DNA of 64,000 nucleotides from Saliterribacillus persicus. Lineage in GTDB: Bacteria > Bacillota > Bacilli > Bacillales > Amphibacillaceae. The notes below the pieces were generated by a model that was given only the letters and a program-made list of their open reading frames with translations, had not been told where the DNA came from and searched no databases. Location of the stretch: contig NZ_QPJJ01000008.1 of NCBI RefSeq assembly GCF_003337485.1, positions 122,758 through 186,757 on the forward strand, given 5' to 3'. Both the position numbers and the translations under genes were made by a program. Each line of letters starts with the position of its first letter. Position 1 is the stretch's first letter. Below are positions 31,022 through 42,686 of this stretch, piece by piece.

Positions 31022-32503
31022 TTATTTTAAGTATTCCTTTAAGTCACGCTTATAATAAGCTAGTTCATCAGGACTCCACCCAAAGAATCGTGCCATGAGA
31101 TTAATAATTTTCTTTTCATGTGCAGTTACTAAATCTGGATTTGTATAAACAAGACCTGTTCTTGAAACCAAAAAATCCACAGCAGTATAGATCCCTTCTT
31201 CTTCCATTGCATACTCTATTTCTTTTTTTAAGGATTCCCATGTGTTCGCTTCATTTTCTAAAGATGCTGAAAATGATTTGAGCCAATTTAAATCTTTATT
31301 TCCATATAATCGTTCATACCGATTGTTGTAGGAAATATTTTTATGTTCATGCTTTTTAAAGCTTGAACCGTGTTCATGAGTACCTAATATTTTGAATACT
31401 ATAGAAGAGCTGTAAAGGATTCCTTTTTCTTTTTTAAAATAATGTACCATTTTATCAACAACTGCTTTTGCAGTGTCACGGTAATACATATAATGTTGGG
31501 ATGGCACTAAAATCAATTGCTCATGCAATCGAAAATAAGAAGGTGTTAGACGTTTTAATTCCTTTGAATACTTTTCAACGCTATTTATTGTAATATCAGA
31601 CTCACTTATTGTTAAATTTTCATTTAAAGTAGCTAGTAATTGAGAAAGAGTTAATTTCACATTGCTTTGATTGTATGTTCCCGCCTTATTATTGATGATT
31701 GCTGTGAATACTGCTTTTCTTTCAAATAAATGTAATTGATAGATATCATTGTTTGAATGAATAACAGCAGGTGATAGTTTTATTTCGTCCGGAAGTTTAA
31801 ATTCTCCTCTTACAAAGTAACCAAAATCAGATTCTCTTCCTTCTTCCAATCTCTTCATATTTTCACTTGATGAAGTAGTATCAATCACCATATAGGATTT
31901 TAAGTGATAATTTTCACCATCAATTTGATCCTCTACATATATATGGTAAAGCTTCTTTTTTGGCTCATATAGATATTCACTTACCTTCGCATAATTCATA
32001 AATTTTGCATAATAATTTCTGGCATCTTTTAATAAGTCGATCGTTAATCTAGCAACGTCAACTGTCCAATCTGACTTAAGCTTCCATCTTTCCTTATTTA
32101 TGGGCTTTTTCTTCCCCATTTGTGCAAGGGTTTGAATAGATTTATTCACATTGTGAAGGAGCTCAACTGGTTTGTTTTCGTTTGTTTCCTCTATAAATGG
32201 CATCTTTCTTTCGGCAATAACATGTGGATACCATTTAGTTAACCATTGCTTTTCCCTAGCAATCATTCTTTTCGATAATGGTTGACTATGCATACTAATT
32301 GCGACCTCGGCACTGTGTAGTTGCGTAAAGTCAGCCTCTTCTAATAGTAAGGTTTCAAACCCCCTGCTTGCAGCATCAAGCGCAATCGCTGCTCCTTTAA
32401 TTCCTGCACCTATAATACACACATCAAACGTTTTTTTAGAAATTGACTCGTACAATCCTGTACGAGCTTTGTTTGAAAATCCCCCCACATTATCACATCC
32501 CAT
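31022..32503 (-). CDS. Divergent GlpD-like FAD-dependent oxidoreductase
   Basis: The 493-residue protein starts with a good Rossmann/FAD motif (VCIIGAGIKGAAIALDAASR, then FETLLLEEADF). Its C-terminal third follows the glycerol-3-phosphate dehydrogenase pattern: YAMEEEGIYTAVDFLVSRTG, VTAHEKKIINLMARFFGWSP. The conserved GlpD stretch after the first motif (SSRSTKLIHGGLRYL in the family) is replaced by TQLHSAEVAISMHSQPLS, and the middle is poorly conserved. The protein is also about 60 residues shorter than GlpD. Activity on glycerol 3-phosphate is therefore doubtful. It follows yvoF by 31 bases in the hprK operon. The start has only a weak ribosome site, so the N-terminus is uncertain. Confidence 0.7.
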   Translation of the reverse strand: MGCDNVGGFSNKARTGLYESISKKTFDVCIIGAGIKGAAIALDAASRGFETLLLEEADFTQLHSAEVAISMHSQPLSKRMIAREKQWLTKWYPHVIAERKMPFIEETNENKPVELLHNVNKSIQTLAQMGKKKPINKERWKLKSDWTVDVARLTIDLLKDARNYYAKFMNYAKVSEYLYEPKKKLYHIYVEDQIDGENYHLKSYMVIDTTSSSENMKRLEEGRESDFGYFVRGEFKLPDEIKLSPAVIHSNNDIYQLHLFERKAVFTAIINNKAGTYNQSNVKLTLSQLLATLNENLTISESDITINSVEKYSKELKRLTPSYFRLHEQLILVPSQHYMYYRDTAKAVVDKMVHYFKKEKGILYSSSIVFKILGTHEHGSSFKKHEHKNISYNNRYERLYGNKDLNWLKSFSASLENEANTWESLKKEIEYAMEEEGIYTAVDFLVSRTGLVYTNPDLVTAHEKKIINLMARFFGWSPDELAYYKRDLKEYLK

Positions 32504-32534
32504 TGTTTCTCTATTTAAATTATATTAATTACGA

Positions 32535-33074
32535 TTATAATTGGTTATCTGTTTTAAAAAATGGGTCCTGTGCGATTCGAGCCTGCATTTCTTCTTTTGT
32601 GTAGATGACTTGCATTGGATTTCCGCCAACAAAGTAACCCGCTGGCACATCCTTATGCACTACAGTGCCAGCAGCAATGATTGCCTGATTTCCAATCACC
32701 ACTCCTGGTAAAACGGTAGTGTTAGCACCAATCATTACTTCATCGCCAATAATCACTTCGCCTAGGCGGTATTCTTTTATTAAATATTCATGAGCGAGTA
32801 TCGTGGTGTTATATCCAATTACAGTATTTTTCCCAACCGTAATTTTTTCTGGAAACATAATATCAACCATTACCATTAACGCAAAAGCTGTTTTATCTCC
32901 AACTTTTATTCTTAAAAATGTGCGATACAACCAATTTTTAACTGGTAAAAATGGCGTATAGCGTGCGAGTTGAATAATAATAAAATTTTTAAAAACCTTC
33001 AAAAAAGGAACAGTCTTATACAATTCCCATAATGAATTTGCTTCTTTTATATGGTAACGGTCTGTGTTTCGCAT
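32535..33074 (-). CDS. yvoF: Hexapeptide-repeat acyltransferase (YvoF)
   Basis: The 179-residue protein has left-handed beta-helix repeats ([60 protein letters not shown] in layout). It ends with the usual GxPxxVI-like motif GNPMQVIY of the LbetaH acetyltransferases. An N-terminal hydrophobic stretch ([17 protein letters not shown]) may touch the membrane. It starts four bases after ppaX, as in B. subtilis. The acceptor is not known. Confidence 0.88.
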   Translation of the reverse strand: MRNTDRYHIKEANSLWELYKTVPFLKVFKNFIIIQLARYTPFLPVKNWLYRTFLRIKVGDKTAFALMVMVDIMFPEKITVGKNTVIGYNTTILAHEYLIKEYRLGEVIIGDEVMIGANTTVLPGVVIGNQAIIAAGTVVHKDVPAGYFVGGNPMQVIYTKEEMQARIAQDPFFKTDNQL

Positions 33075-33078
33075 TGGT

Positions 33079-33720
33079 TTACTTCACTCCAACTATTTGC
33101 AATAGGTCACTCATTTCTTCCAACATAAAATCTGGATCATGCGCCTCTAATACTTCTCTTCCTTTTATCGTCCATGCAACCCCTGCAGTTTTAACTCCTG
33201 CATTGTGTCCCGCTTCAATATCATGATAGTTATCCCCGACCATTAAGGTCGTCATCGGATTAGCCTTTAGCTCTCCCATAGCCGTTAATATTGGCTCTGG
33301 ATGTGGTTTGGCGTGTGTAACATCATCCAAACCAATTAAACTATCAAAAATATTCTTCATTCCAGATAGTTCTAGTCCAAGCTGAGCAGCATGATTTAAC
33401 TTTGTAGTAACAATTCCCAACTTAAAACCTGCTTCTTTCAAAGCTATCATAGTATCCACGACAGTAGGGTATGCCTTCACATACTTTTCATGATTCGCAT
33501 AATTATGAACACGATAAGCTTCCATCATTTCTTCTATCCGGTTTGGATCAATTTTCTTTAAGCTATCTACTAACGGAGGACCAATAAAATCCATAATTTC
33601 TTCTCTTGTATAGCTCTTATCACTAAATTGCTCTAATGTATGTGTAAAAGAAGCAATGATCAATTCATTGGTATCAATTAGCGTGCCGTCTAAATCAAAT
33701 AAAATTGTTTCAATTTGCAT
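33079..33720 (-). CDS. ppaX: Pyrophosphatase PpaX (HAD family)
   Basis: The 213-residue HAD hydrolase shows motif [14 protein letters not shown], the Thr of motif II in GIVTTKLNH and motif III/IV in KPHPEPI and [12 protein letters not shown]. PpaX removes the pyrophosphate formed when HPrK/P dephosphorylates P-Ser-HPr by phosphorolysis. Its place in the hprK-lgt-ppaX operon supports that assignment. Confidence 0.94.
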   Translation of the reverse strand: MQIETILFDLDGTLIDTNELIIASFTHTLEQFSDKSYTREEIMDFIGPPLVDSLKKIDPNRIEEMMEAYRVHNYANHEKYVKAYPTVVDTMIALKEAGFKLGIVTTKLNHAAQLGLELSGMKNIFDSLIGLDDVTHAKPHPEPILTAMGELKANPMTTLMVGDNYHDIEAGHNAGVKTAGVAWTIKGREVLEAHDPDFMLEEMSDLLQIVGVK

Positions 33721-33739
33721 CTTGCTGCTCCTTTCATTT

Positions 33740-34579
33740 CTAGCCTTTCTTTTTCACTTTTTTACCTTGATACGTTTTATCTGAAAGTCCTTTTTTCCTG
33801 CGATACCAGATAAGTGCAAGACTTAAAACGATCAAGACGATGGATATTACTTGTGCTGTTCTAAGATTTCCGACGATATATAAGCTGTCGGTACGCATGC
33901 CTTCAATAAAGTAGCGGCCAAATGAATACCAGATAACATAACTTAAGAAAAGCTCGCCTCTTCTTAACGGATATTTTCTTAAAACGATTAGTAAAATTAC
34001 ACCAATTATATTCCATATTGATTCATATAGAAAAGTTGGGTGATACATCACACCATCAATACACATTTGATTAGTAATAAAGTTAGGTAAGTATTGCATA
34101 AAATTTTGATAGGCCTGCTCCGACACCGGACCACCGTGTGCCTCTTGGTTCATGAAATTACCCCATCGACCAATGGCCTGTCCTAATAACAAGCTCGGCG
34201 CCATAATATCTGCAATTTGAAAAAAAGACAGCTTTTTATAGCGTGTATAAATGACAGCAGTTATGACGGAGCCAATTAAAGCACCATGAATGGCAATACC
34301 ACCTTCCCAAATTGCGAACGCATCCCACCAGACACCTCCAGCATATCTTTCCCATTCAAATATGACGTAATATATTCGAGCGGATATAATGGCAGCTGGA
34401 ATAGCTATTACTACTAAATCTACAATATAATCTTTTTTCAATCCCAAACGATCTGCTTCCCTTGTTGCTAATAACAACCCTAAAAAAGCACCCGTTGCAA
34501 TGATGACTCCATACCAATAAATCGACAATGGACCCAATTCAAAGAATACTGGGTCCAGTGCCGGTGCACTACATGACAA
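33740..34579 (-). CDS. lgt: Prolipoprotein diacylglyceryl transferase
   Basis: Lgt transfers diacylglycerol from phosphatidylglycerol to the lipobox Cys of prelipoproteins. The 279-residue membrane protein has about seven helices. It has [16 protein letters not shown] at the start, the essential H-G-G pattern IAIHGALIG, and the Lgt signature [17 protein letters not shown]. It would act on the lipoproteins encoded in this window (5740, 19988, 42687). It lies 18 bases after hprK. Confidence 0.97.
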   Translation of the reverse strand: MSCSAPALDPVFFELGPLSIYWYGVIIATGAFLGLLLATREADRLGLKKDYIVDLVVIAIPAAIISARIYYVIFEWERYAGGVWWDAFAIWEGGIAIHGALIGSVITAVIYTRYKKLSFFQIADIMAPSLLLGQAIGRWGNFMNQEAHGGPVSEQAYQNFMQYLPNFITNQMCIDGVMYHPTFLYESIWNIIGVILLIVLRKYPLRRGELFLSYVIWYSFGRYFIEGMRTDSLYIVGNLRTAQVISIVLIVLSLALIWYRRKKGLSDKTYQGKKVKKKG

Positions 34580-34597
34580 ATTAAATCCCTCCCGTTA

Positions 34598-35557
34598 TCA
34601 ATCTCCATCAACGTCAAATTCAGATTCTAAATCAGGCTCCCCACTTTTAATCATCGTGGTTAACCTTCTTGAAAATTCTTCTGCAGCATTTACACCCATA
34701 CGTTTTAACCTGAAGTTCATTGCTGCAACTTCAATAATTACGGCTAAATTTCGACCTGGACGAACAGGTAGTGTAATCTTAGGTATATTTACATCAATAA
34801 TTTTCATCACTTCTTCTTCTAGTCCTAAACGATCGTATTGCTTCTTTTGATCCCAGGTCTCTAAATTAATCGTAAGCGCAATCCTTTTATGAGAACGAAC
34901 AGAGCCTGCACCAAATAGTGTCATGACATTTATAATACCGAGTCCTCGTATTTCTAATAAATGCTCAATTAATGGTGGGGAAGAACCAATGAGACGATCA
35001 TAGTCTTCTTGACGAATTTCAACACTATCATCGGCTACTAAACGATGTCCTCTTTTTACTAGCTCTAAAGCAGTCTCACTCTTACCAACACCACTTTGAC
35101 CTGTGATTAAGACACCAATACCATAGATATCTACTAGAACGCCGTGCACTGCTGTAAATGGAGCGAATTTCGCTTCAAGAAAATTCGTTAGGCGACTAAT
35201 AACACGCGTAGTTTTATATGGCGAACGTAAAAGTGGAACACCAGATGCATTACAAGATTCAATTAATTCTTCCGGCACATCCATATCGCGAGTAATCACT
35301 ATTCCTGGTGTGATGTCTGTACAAAGTCGCTCTGCGCGATTTTTACGTTGGTCAGGGGATAAGTCATAATAATAAGACAATTCTGTTTTTCCTAGTAATT
35401 GCAAGCGATCTTTCGGATAATATTTAAAATACCCTGTCAATTCAATTCCGGGTCTTGAAATTTCACTCATAAATATTTCACGATGTAATCCGTCTTTTCC
35501 TGCAATCAATTCCATATGAAACTGATTTGTTAAATCCTGTGTGCGTACTTTTGCCAT
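34598..35557 (-). CDS. hprK: HPr kinase/phosphorylase
   Basis: It phosphorylates Ser46 of HPr and Crh with ATP or pyrophosphate, and reverses the reaction with inorganic phosphate. The 319-residue protein has the P-loop GQSGVGKS (residues 153-160) and the family signature [20 protein letters not shown]. The capping VAMNFR-type region lies toward the C-terminus. GAGGAGG lies before the ATG. It leads the operon hprK-lgt-ppaX-yvoF-flavoprotein. All three of its usual partners (HPr, Crh, PpaX) are in this window. Confidence 0.97.
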   Translation of the reverse strand: MAKVRTQDLTNQFHMELIAGKDGLHREIFMSEISRPGIELTGYFKYYPKDRLQLLGKTELSYYYDLSPDQRKNRAERLCTDITPGIVITRDMDVPEELIESCNASGVPLLRSPYKTTRVISRLTNFLEAKFAPFTAVHGVLVDIYGIGVLITGQSGVGKSETALELVKRGHRLVADDSVEIRQEDYDRLIGSSPPLIEHLLEIRGLGIINVMTLFGAGSVRSHKRIALTINLETWDQKKQYDRLGLEEEVMKIIDVNIPKITLPVRPGRNLAVIIEVAAMNFRLKRMGVNAAEEFSRRLTTMIKSGEPDLESEFDVDGD

Positions 35558-35797
35558 TCTTTGGCCTCCTCAAGCAATAATCAAATTAATGATGTATGGA
35601 TACTATTGTAGCACTTTTTTAGGGGACTAGCATATATTATCTTTCGTTTTATTTTCAACTTATATTAAGAATTAAAGGAGTAATTTAAGAAATCGTTATT
35701 TCTTAACTATTCTCATGACAATTCCATTGTAAATCTACTTCGATAAGTGAAATGTTTCAATCCATCAATTAAAAAAGTTAATTCTAAATAAATGAAA

Positions 35798-35821
35798 AAC
35801 ACAGGCAAAAGCCTGTGCTTA
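35798..35821 (-). terminator. Terminator of yvlC-yvlD
   Basis: CACAGGC-AAAA-GCCTGTG is followed on the minus strand by five T. It overlaps the yvlD stop codon region. Confidence 0.8.
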
Positions 35822-36160
35822 ATCTTTAATTATTTTGTTAATAATTAAATTAATAATAGACAGCAAGATTGCTGCTAATAATGCTGTTAAAAATCCGTCT
35901 ATGACAAAACTGTCGCCTAAAAGTACTTGTGTTAACATTAATGTCAATGCATTAATGACAAACAAGAATAACCCTAACGTTACAATTGTAATAGGTAACG
36001 TTAATAACACTAGGATTGGTTTTACAATGACATTTAGTACAGCCAAAATTACACTCGCTAATAAGGCTATCCAAAATCCATCAATCTGAAATCCATCAAA
36101 TAACTCTGCAATTAATAAAAGTGCTAACGCATTAAATATTAAAGATAAAATCCAGCGCAT
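35819..36160 (-). CDS. yvlD: YvlD-family four-helix membrane protein
   Basis: The 113-residue protein is almost wholly hydrophobic with four membrane helices. It has the family pattern ILAVLNVIVKPILVLLTLPI (between helices two and three) and a Lys-containing C-terminus. It belongs to the DUF360 / phage-holin superfamily IV group. In B. subtilis yvlD lies with yvlC and is induced by cell-envelope stress through SigW; no SigW promoter was identified here. The start overlaps the yvlC stop (TAATG). Confidence 0.88.
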   Translation of the reverse strand: MRWILSLIFNALALLLIAELFDGFQIDGFWIALLASVILAVLNVIVKPILVLLTLPITIVTLGLFLFVINALTLMLTQVLLGDSFVIDGFLTALLAAILLSIINLIINKIIKD

Positions 36161-36360
36161 TATACCTGTTCTCCTCTGTTAGGAATTATTAGAGCAGCAG
36201 CAATATAGGCAATAGTTAGAGGCAAGCCTAATGAGAAAATAAGTAAAACAACAAAGATTAAACGTAAAATAGTGGCATCTAAATTCGTTAATTCTGCAAT
36301 TCCACCTAATACCCCTGCTAACATACGATTTGTTTCTGAACGATATAACTTGTTATTCAT
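36160..36360 (-). CDS. yvlC: PspC-domain envelope stress protein YvlC
   Basis: The 66-residue protein is a single PspC domain: LYRSETNRMLAGVLGGIAEL, then LDATILRLIFVVLLIFSLGL and a final helix ending in IIPNRGE. It should sit in the membrane. The ATG at 36360 is used because GGAGGAG lies just before it; the GTG further upstream falls on that site. Translation is coupled to yvlD through TAATG. Confidence 0.88.
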   Translation of the reverse strand: MNNKLYRSETNRMLAGVLGGIAELTNLDATILRLIFVVLLIFSLGLPLTIAYIAAALIIPNRGEQV

Positions 36361-36466
36361 CGTATTCTCCTCCACCTTCTATATATTTATGTTTATCTCT
36401 TTAATACTATTACCTTTTTCAAAGACGATTAAACGTAACTATATAGTTCGTGACAGTTTGAAAATA

Positions 36467-37129
36467 CTAGGCATTATAGTCCCATGTATAAAATTGTTCA
36501 GATCCTAATCTAGCTTTTGCCGACTCTTCGATATCCACTTTTTCCTGCTTCATTTTTGCAAGCATGCCATCTGCTTGTGATTTATGTGCCATTATTGTTT
36601 CTAATTTCTTTTTAAACACACCAGTAACATCATTTTTCACATCAGGTTCCCCTAATTTTTCAACATGATCTAAGCTAATAGCCTGTGCCCAAACAGTTGG
36701 TCTTTCCGCTTCGTCAAACATGCGGACTGCTTCTATAGCCGCTGCACCAAAAGCATCGTGGTCTGGGTGAACGGCATGACCTGGATAATGAGTAATAACT
36801 AATGATGGTTGTAATTCTTTTAGAATGCCATATAAGTGTGTGGCAACTTCTTTTCTATCTTCAAATTCTAATGTTTTATCACGATATCCGAGCATTTGCA
36901 AATCAATATCTAACACCTTGCAGGCATCGATTAATTCTTTTTTTCGAATTTCTGGTAGCGTTTCACGATTTGCAAAAGTAGGATTTCCCATATTTCTACC
37001 CATTTCTCCTAATGTTCCACATAAATAAGTTACTGGTACCCCTTCATTACGGAAGGTGCGAATGGTACCAGCAGCACCAAATGCTTCATCATCTGGATGC
37101 GGGTAAATGACAACGACATGCTTTTCCAT
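36467..37129 (-). CDS. bshB2: Bacillithiol biosynthesis deacetylase BshB2
   Basis: The 220-residue LmbE/PIG-L-family protein has the zinc motif YPHPDDEAFG and the third ligand region HAVHPDHDAFG. It removes acetyl from GlcNAc-malate in bacillithiol synthesis. The pairing with a YojF-type gene, 22 bases upstream, identifies it as the YojG/BshB2 type rather than BshB1. Confidence 0.92.
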   Translation of the reverse strand: MEKHVVVIYPHPDDEAFGAAGTIRTFRNEGVPVTYLCGTLGEMGRNMGNPTFANRETLPEIRKKELIDACKVLDIDLQMLGYRDKTLEFEDRKEVATHLYGILKELQPSLVITHYPGHAVHPDHDAFGAAAIEAVRMFDEAERPTVWAQAISLDHVEKLGEPDVKNDVTGVFKKKLETIMAHKSQADGMLAKMKQEKVDIEESAKARLGSEQFYTWDYNA

Positions 37130-37151
37130 AAATTAAAAACCTCCGTATTGA

Positions 37152-37505
37152 TTAATATTGAAAAGGACTTTCACTTAATTGAAGGGCAACCATTAGACGT
37201 CCCTCACGATCATGTCCAGCCATTAAAAGCTGTCCATTTTCATTTTTCTCATATTGATTAACACCTTCTGCGTAAATCCATCCAATGTCGAGCTTTAAAC
37301 CTACACGGTATTTTGTGCCAGCTCCAACTACTTTTCCATGATCAAAACTTACTTTTGCATTTCGAATAAATGCTCCCACATTATAGGCATTATTATCGAA
37401 ATGACTTGCATAAGCACCATTAGTAGTTTCGAGGTGAACGTAAATATTTTTGTTCGCAAACTGATCAATTTCATTTTGCAACTTTTCAATCTGAATTGGT
37501 TCCAT
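37152..37505 (-). CDS. yojF: YojF-family protein (DUF1806)
   Basis: The 117-residue protein matches the YojF pattern: NIYVHLETTNGAYASHFDNN, FIRNAKVSFDHGKVVGAGTK and DIGWIYAEGVNQYE. No membrane segment is present. It is always found before bshB2 in Bacilli, which suggests a role linked to the deacetylase, but its activity is unknown. Confidence 0.88.
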   Translation of the reverse strand: MEPIQIEKLQNEIDQFANKNIYVHLETTNGAYASHFDNNAYNVGAFIRNAKVSFDHGKVVGAGTKYRVGLKLDIGWIYAEGVNQYEKNENGQLLMAGHDREGRLMVALQLSESPFQY

Positions 37506-37627
37506 AGTCCCTCTCCTTCATCAAGCTTCCATATCGCAATACTAAAAGATGATAATACTCATTATATCCTCGTTAACTTTTTAATCTCTTCTTAACGATA
37601 CCGAAAAAGCTATAACACGTCAAAACA

Positions 37628-40498
37628 TCAAGCTTTTGTCAAACGTTTGGATAATTTGTCATCCATTCTGGACCGATCTCGCTCTAGAACAGGTTTTAAA
37701 TATTGACCTGTATATGACTCTCTTACTTCCGCTACTTCCTCCGGTGTACCAGTTGCGACAATAGATCCACCCTTATCGCCACCTTCTGGACCCAGATCTA
37801 TAATGTAGTCTGCTGCTTTTATTACATCTAAGTTGTGCTCAATGATAATGACCGTATCACCATTTTCTACTAATCGTTGAATAACTTCTAATAGTCGAGA
37901 TATATCATCTACATGAAGCCCGGTTGTCGGTTCATCTAAAATATATAATGATTTACCGTTAGAACGACGATGTAGTTCACTAGCAAGTTTAACACGCTGT
38001 GCTTCTCCACCAGAAAGCGTAGTTGCAGGTTGACCAAGTCGAACATAACCTAAACCAACGTCAAAAATGGTGTCTAATTTCCGCTTAATCTTAGGAATAT
38101 TAGCAAAAAATTCTGTTCCCTCTTCTATTGTCATCTCTAGTACATCTGCAATATTCTTCCCTTTATATTTCACTTCAAGTGTTTCACGGTTGTATCTTTT
38201 ACCTTCACATACCTCACATGGGACATAAACATCTGGTAAGAAGTGCATTTCTATTTTAATAATTCCATCACCACGACACGCTTCACATCTTCCACCTTTA
38301 ACATTAAAACTAAAACGTCCCTTTTTATAGCCTCTTACTTTTGCTTCATTTGTTTGCGCATAGACATCACGAATATCATCAAATACACCTGTATAAGTCG
38401 CTGGATTAGAACGAGGAGTTCTACCAATCGGTGATTGATCGATATCAATTACTTTTTCTAAATGATTTATCCCTTTTATCTTTTTGTGTTTCCCAGGCTT
38501 TTGTTTTGCTCGATTTAATTGCATGGCTAAACTCTTGTGTAAGATCTCATTAATGAGCGAGCTTTTTCCTGACCCTGAAACACCTGTTATAGCAGTAAAA
38601 ATACCTACAGGAATCTTCACATCAACATTCTTCAGGTTATTTTCTTCTGCTCCTATTACTTCGACAAAACGTTTTTTCTCTTTTCTTCTTTCAGCAGGTA
38701 ACGGAATAAATTTTTTCCCCGATAAATATTGCCCTGTTAAGGACTTCGTGCTTTTCATGACTTGCTTTGGTGTACCACTCGCAACTATTTCACCACCGTG
38801 TTCTCCTGCACCTGGACCAATATCTATTAAATAATCAGCTGCTAGCATCGTGTCTTCATCATGTTCAACGACGATTAACGTGTTTCCTAAATCACGCATT
38901 CTCTCTAATGTAGCAATTAAACGATCATTATCACGCTGGTGTAGCCCAATAGATGGTTCATCGAGGACATATAGAACTCCAGTTAAAGCTGAACCTATTT
39001 GCGTAGCTAATCGTATACGTTGTGCTTCCCCGCCTGATAAGGTTCCAGCCGCACGTGACAGTGTCAAATAATCCAAGCCAACATTAGTTAAAAAGGTTAG
39101 TCTGTCATCCAATTCTTTTATAATCATACTAGCTATTTGTCTATCTTTTTCAGATAATTCTAGCGTCGTAAAAAAATTATTCGCTTCTGTAACCGAATAA
39201 GCGGTTATTTCCCCAATATGCCTCTCATTTATTTTAACAGCTAAGGCTTCATCTTTTAGTCTGTAACCATCGCACTTGGGACAATCTTTTCGTGCCATAT
39301 ATTTTTCCATTTGCTCTCGGATATAATCAGAAGACGTTTCTTTAAAACGTCTTGAAATATTTTTTAATACACCCTCAAAATAGATGTCATTTTCTCTTGT
39401 CATACCATAATCATTTTCATATTTAAAGAAAATTTTCTCTTTTCCGCTTCCATGTAAAATTTTATCAAGCTGATCTTTTGGTAAATCTTTTACTGGTGTT
39501 TTCATGTTTATTCCGTAATGCTTACAAACACTTTTTAAAAGTTGTGGATAATATTGAGAGCTGGTTGGTTCCCAGGCTACAATAGCACCTTGTTTTAAAC
39601 TAAGATCTCGATTAGGTATAACTAAATCTAAGTCAACTTCAAGCTGTGTACCCAAACCATCACAACGATTACATGCTCCATAAGGACTGTTAAAGGAGAA
39701 TAATCTTGGTTCAAGGTCACTGATTGAAAAGCCACATACCGGACATGCGTGATTTTCACTGAATAATAATTCTTCTTCTCCTATCACATCCACAACAACA
39801 TTCCCATCCCCTAAACGAAGAGCAGTCTGTAAGGAATCTGATAACCGCGTGTCAATTCCACTCTTTACAATTAGACGATCTACCACTACTTCAATCGAGT
39901 GTTTTTTGTTTTTATCTAATTCAAATTCATCCGTTACTTCACGCATCTCTCCATCGACACGAATCCTGACGAAACCTTCTTGTTTTAAGTTTTCTAGTGT
40001 TTTCTCATGCATTCCTTTTCTTCCGCTAATGACAGGAGATAGGATTTGCAACTTTGTTCGTTCTGGATATTCTAAAATGCGATCTACCATCTGTTGGGTT
40101 GTTTGAGATGTAATCTCTATGCCATGCTTTGGACAAATGGGATGGCCAATACGGGCAAATAAAAGACGCATATAATCGTAAATCTCTGTCACTGTAGCTA
40201 CTGTAGATCGAGGATTTCTACTTGTTGTTTTTTGATCAATCGAAATCGCTGGAGAAAGTCCTTCAATCGCATCTACATCTGGCTTGTCCATTTGCCCTAA
40301 AAACTGCCTAGCATATGCAGACAAGGACTCCACATAACGACGTTGCCCTTCTGCATAAATGGTATCAAAGGCTAAAGATGATTTTCCTGAACCAGATAGT
40401 CCCGTCAAAACTACAAGCTTGTCTTTGGGTATATCTACATTAATATTTTTTAAATTATGTGCTCTCGCACCTTGAATACTTATTGATTTTCTCGCCAT
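37628..40498 (-). CDS. uvrA: Excinuclease ABC subunit A
   Basis: UvrA is the damage-sensing ATPase of nucleotide excision repair. The 956-residue protein has two ABC modules: Walker [13 protein letters not shown] near residue 31 and [10 protein letters not shown] near 640, with signatures [13 protein letters not shown] and [13 protein letters not shown]. Zinc-finger Cys pairs include CPVCGF and CEACRGDG with CEVCEGKRY. It follows uvrB by six bases. Confidence 0.98.
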   Translation of the reverse strand: MARKSISIQGARAHNLKNINVDIPKDKLVVLTGLSGSGKSSLAFDTIYAEGQRRYVESLSAYARQFLGQMDKPDVDAIEGLSPAISIDQKTTSRNPRSTVATVTEIYDYMRLLFARIGHPICPKHGIEITSQTTQQMVDRILEYPERTKLQILSPVISGRKGMHEKTLENLKQEGFVRIRVDGEMREVTDEFELDKNKKHSIEVVVDRLIVKSGIDTRLSDSLQTALRLGDGNVVVDVIGEEELLFSENHACPVCGFSISDLEPRLFSFNSPYGACNRCDGLGTQLEVDLDLVIPNRDLSLKQGAIVAWEPTSSQYYPQLLKSVCKHYGINMKTPVKDLPKDQLDKILHGSGKEKIFFKYENDYGMTRENDIYFEGVLKNISRRFKETSSDYIREQMEKYMARKDCPKCDGYRLKDEALAVKINERHIGEITAYSVTEANNFFTTLELSEKDRQIASMIIKELDDRLTFLTNVGLDYLTLSRAAGTLSGGEAQRIRLATQIGSALTGVLYVLDEPSIGLHQRDNDRLIATLERMRDLGNTLIVVEHDEDTMLAADYLIDIGPGAGEHGGEIVASGTPKQVMKSTKSLTGQYLSGKKFIPLPAERRKEKKRFVEVIGAEENNLKNVDVKIPVGIFTAITGVSGSGKSSLINEILHKSLAMQLNRAKQKPGKHKKIKGINHLEKVIDIDQSPIGRTPRSNPATYTGVFDDIRDVYAQTNEAKVRGYKKGRFSFNVKGGRCEACRGDGIIKIEMHFLPDVYVPCEVCEGKRYNRETLEVKYKGKNIADVLEMTIEEGTEFFANIPKIKRKLDTIFDVGLGYVRLGQPATTLSGGEAQRVKLASELHRRSNGKSLYILDEPTTGLHVDDISRLLEVIQRLVENGDTVIIIEHNLDVIKAADYIIDLGPEGGDKGGSIVATGTPEEVAEVRESYTGQYLKPVLERDRSRMDDKLSKRLTKA

Positions 40499-40504
40499 AA
40501 ATGG

Positions 40505-42490
40505 TCACCCTTCTGCTTTTAATTCTAAAACTAAATCACGCAATTCTGCTGCTTTTTCGAAATCTAGTTCCCTTGCAGCCTGTTTCATCTCTTTTTCCAT
40601 CTTCTCAATTACCTTCTGTTTTTCTTTCTTAGAAAGCTTCGATAATTTTGGTGTTTCCTTCGCATCTTTACCATCTTCATCTGTAGCGACTGTTGCGCGA
40701 ATAACATCTCGCACTTCTTTAATAATGGTTTTCGGCGTTACGCCGTGCTTTTCATTATACGCCTGCTGCTTTTCACGTCTACGGTACGTTTCATCAATCG
40801 CTCGTTGCATGGAGTCTGTAATTCTATCGGCATACATAATTACTTGACCGTTTTCGTTACGAGCAGCACGTCCCATTGTTTGAATAAGCGCACGTTCTGA
40901 CCGTAAAAACCCTTCTTTATCGGCATCAAGAATAGTGACAAGGGAAACCTCTGGAATATCTAATCCTTCTCTTAAAAGGTTAATCCCAATTAACACATCA
41001 TATTTCCCTATTCGAAGATCTCTTATAACTTCAATTCGTTCTAATGTTTTAATTTCCGAATGTAAATAAGCAACCTTCAAGCCAAGCTCTTTTAAATAAT
41101 CAGTTAAATCCTCTGACATTTTTTTCGTTAACGTGGTAATTAACACTCGCTCATTTTTCTCGGTCCGCTTATTTATTTCTCCAATTAAATCATCTATTTG
41201 ACCTTCAATTGGTCGAATATCAACGACTGGATCTAATAAGCCAGTAGGCCTTATAATTTGCTCCGTCATTTGCGGAGTATGTTCGAGTTCATATGGGCCT
41301 GGTGTCGCTGATATAAATAGCATTTGATTCGCTTTCTCTTCAAACTCCTTAAATGTTAACGGACGGTTGTCCATTGCTGAAGGCAAACGAAATCCATGAT
41401 CTACTAGAACTTGCTTTCTTGCTTGGTCACCGTTATACATTCCCCTTATTTGTGGTAAAGTAACATGGGATTCATCCACCACGATTAAAAAATCATCCGG
41501 AAAATAATCAATTAAAGTATAAGGTGTGGAGCCAGGCTCTCTAAGTGTTAAGTGTCTAGAATAATTTTCTATCCCAGAACAAAAGCCCATCTCCTCCATC
41601 ATTTCTAAATCATAATTTGTTCGTTGCTCTAATCGTTGCGCCTCTAGTAACTGATCATTTTCCCGCAATTCTTTTAGTCTTTCTTGTAATTCTTTTTCAA
41701 TGTTTTTCATCGCAACCTTTAATTTTTCTTCTCCGGTTACGAAGTGAGAAGCAGGGAAAATGGCAATGTGTTCACGATCTCCTATTATTTCTCCTGTTAA
41801 AGCATCTACTTCTCTTATTCGATCAATCTCATCACCAAAAAATTCTATTCGAACGCAGTGCTCTTCTCGTGAGGCTGGTATAATTTCAACAGAATCACCA
41901 CGTACGCGGAATGTACCACGCTGAAAATCTATATCATTTCTAGCATATTGGATTCCAACTAAACCTCGTAGAAGCTCGTCCCGATCTTTTTCCATTCCAA
42001 CCCTTAAAGAAAGGACTTGACTCCGATATTCCTCTGGTGAACCTAACCCATAAATACAAGATACACTCGCCACTATTAAAACATCATTACGTTCAAATAA
42101 GGATGAGGTAGCTGAGTGACGTAGTTTATCAATCTCATCATTGACACTTGCATCTTTTTCAATAAATGTATCTGTTGAAGGGACATACGCTTCTGGTTGA
42201 TAATAATCATAATAGCTTACGAAATACTCGACAGCATTGTTTGGGAAAAACTCTTTGAACTCACTATATAATTGGCCAGCTAAGGTCTTGTTATGTGCAA
42301 TCACTAAGGTGGGTTTATTTACTTCTGTAACCACATTCGAAACAGTAAATGTCTTTCCTGTCCCTGTTGCTCCTAGTAATGTCTGGTTTCGTTTCCCAGC
42401 ATTAACACCGTTTACTAATTCTTTAATTGCTTTAGGTTGATCTCCTTCAGGCTTATATGGAGACCTAAGATCAAATGTATGGTTTTCCAC
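40505..42490 (-). CDS. uvrB: Excinuclease ABC subunit B
   Basis: UvrB is the helicase-like subunit that verifies damage and recruits UvrC. It has Walker [15 protein letters not shown], the beta-hairpin region [24 protein letters not shown] and the C-terminal UVR motif [10 protein letters not shown] that binds UvrC. The GTG at 42490 is chosen because GGAGGT lies seven bases before it. This gives 661 residues, the usual Bacillus length. The in-frame ATG two codons earlier is too near the ribosome site, and the long upstream extension is not conserved. Confidence 0.96.
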   Translation of the reverse strand: MENHTFDLRSPYKPEGDQPKAIKELVNGVNAGKRNQTLLGATGTGKTFTVSNVVTEVNKPTLVIAHNKTLAGQLYSEFKEFFPNNAVEYFVSYYDYYQPEAYVPSTDTFIEKDASVNDEIDKLRHSATSSLFERNDVLIVASVSCIYGLGSPEEYRSQVLSLRVGMEKDRDELLRGLVGIQYARNDIDFQRGTFRVRGDSVEIIPASREEHCVRIEFFGDEIDRIREVDALTGEIIGDREHIAIFPASHFVTGEEKLKVAMKNIEKELQERLKELRENDQLLEAQRLEQRTNYDLEMMEEMGFCSGIENYSRHLTLREPGSTPYTLIDYFPDDFLIVVDESHVTLPQIRGMYNGDQARKQVLVDHGFRLPSAMDNRPLTFKEFEEKANQMLFISATPGPYELEHTPQMTEQIIRPTGLLDPVVDIRPIEGQIDDLIGEINKRTEKNERVLITTLTKKMSEDLTDYLKELGLKVAYLHSEIKTLERIEVIRDLRIGKYDVLIGINLLREGLDIPEVSLVTILDADKEGFLRSERALIQTMGRAARNENGQVIMYADRITDSMQRAIDETYRRREKQQAYNEKHGVTPKTIIKEVRDVIRATVATDEDGKDAKETPKLSKLSKKEKQKVIEKMEKEMKQAARELDFEKAAELRDLVLELKAEG

Positions 42491-42686
42491 TAACATTACC
42501 TCCAATTTCCTAATATATCTATTATACACAATTCGTTTAAAAAATACGAACAAATATTCGTTTATTTTATTTTACAACTTATTAAACAAAAATGTTATAA
42601 AAACGTCACAATTCATTTACATCACCGCTATTGTGTTTCATTATAATAAAGGAATAGCTTTAGATGAAATAGAAAGGACTTTGATT

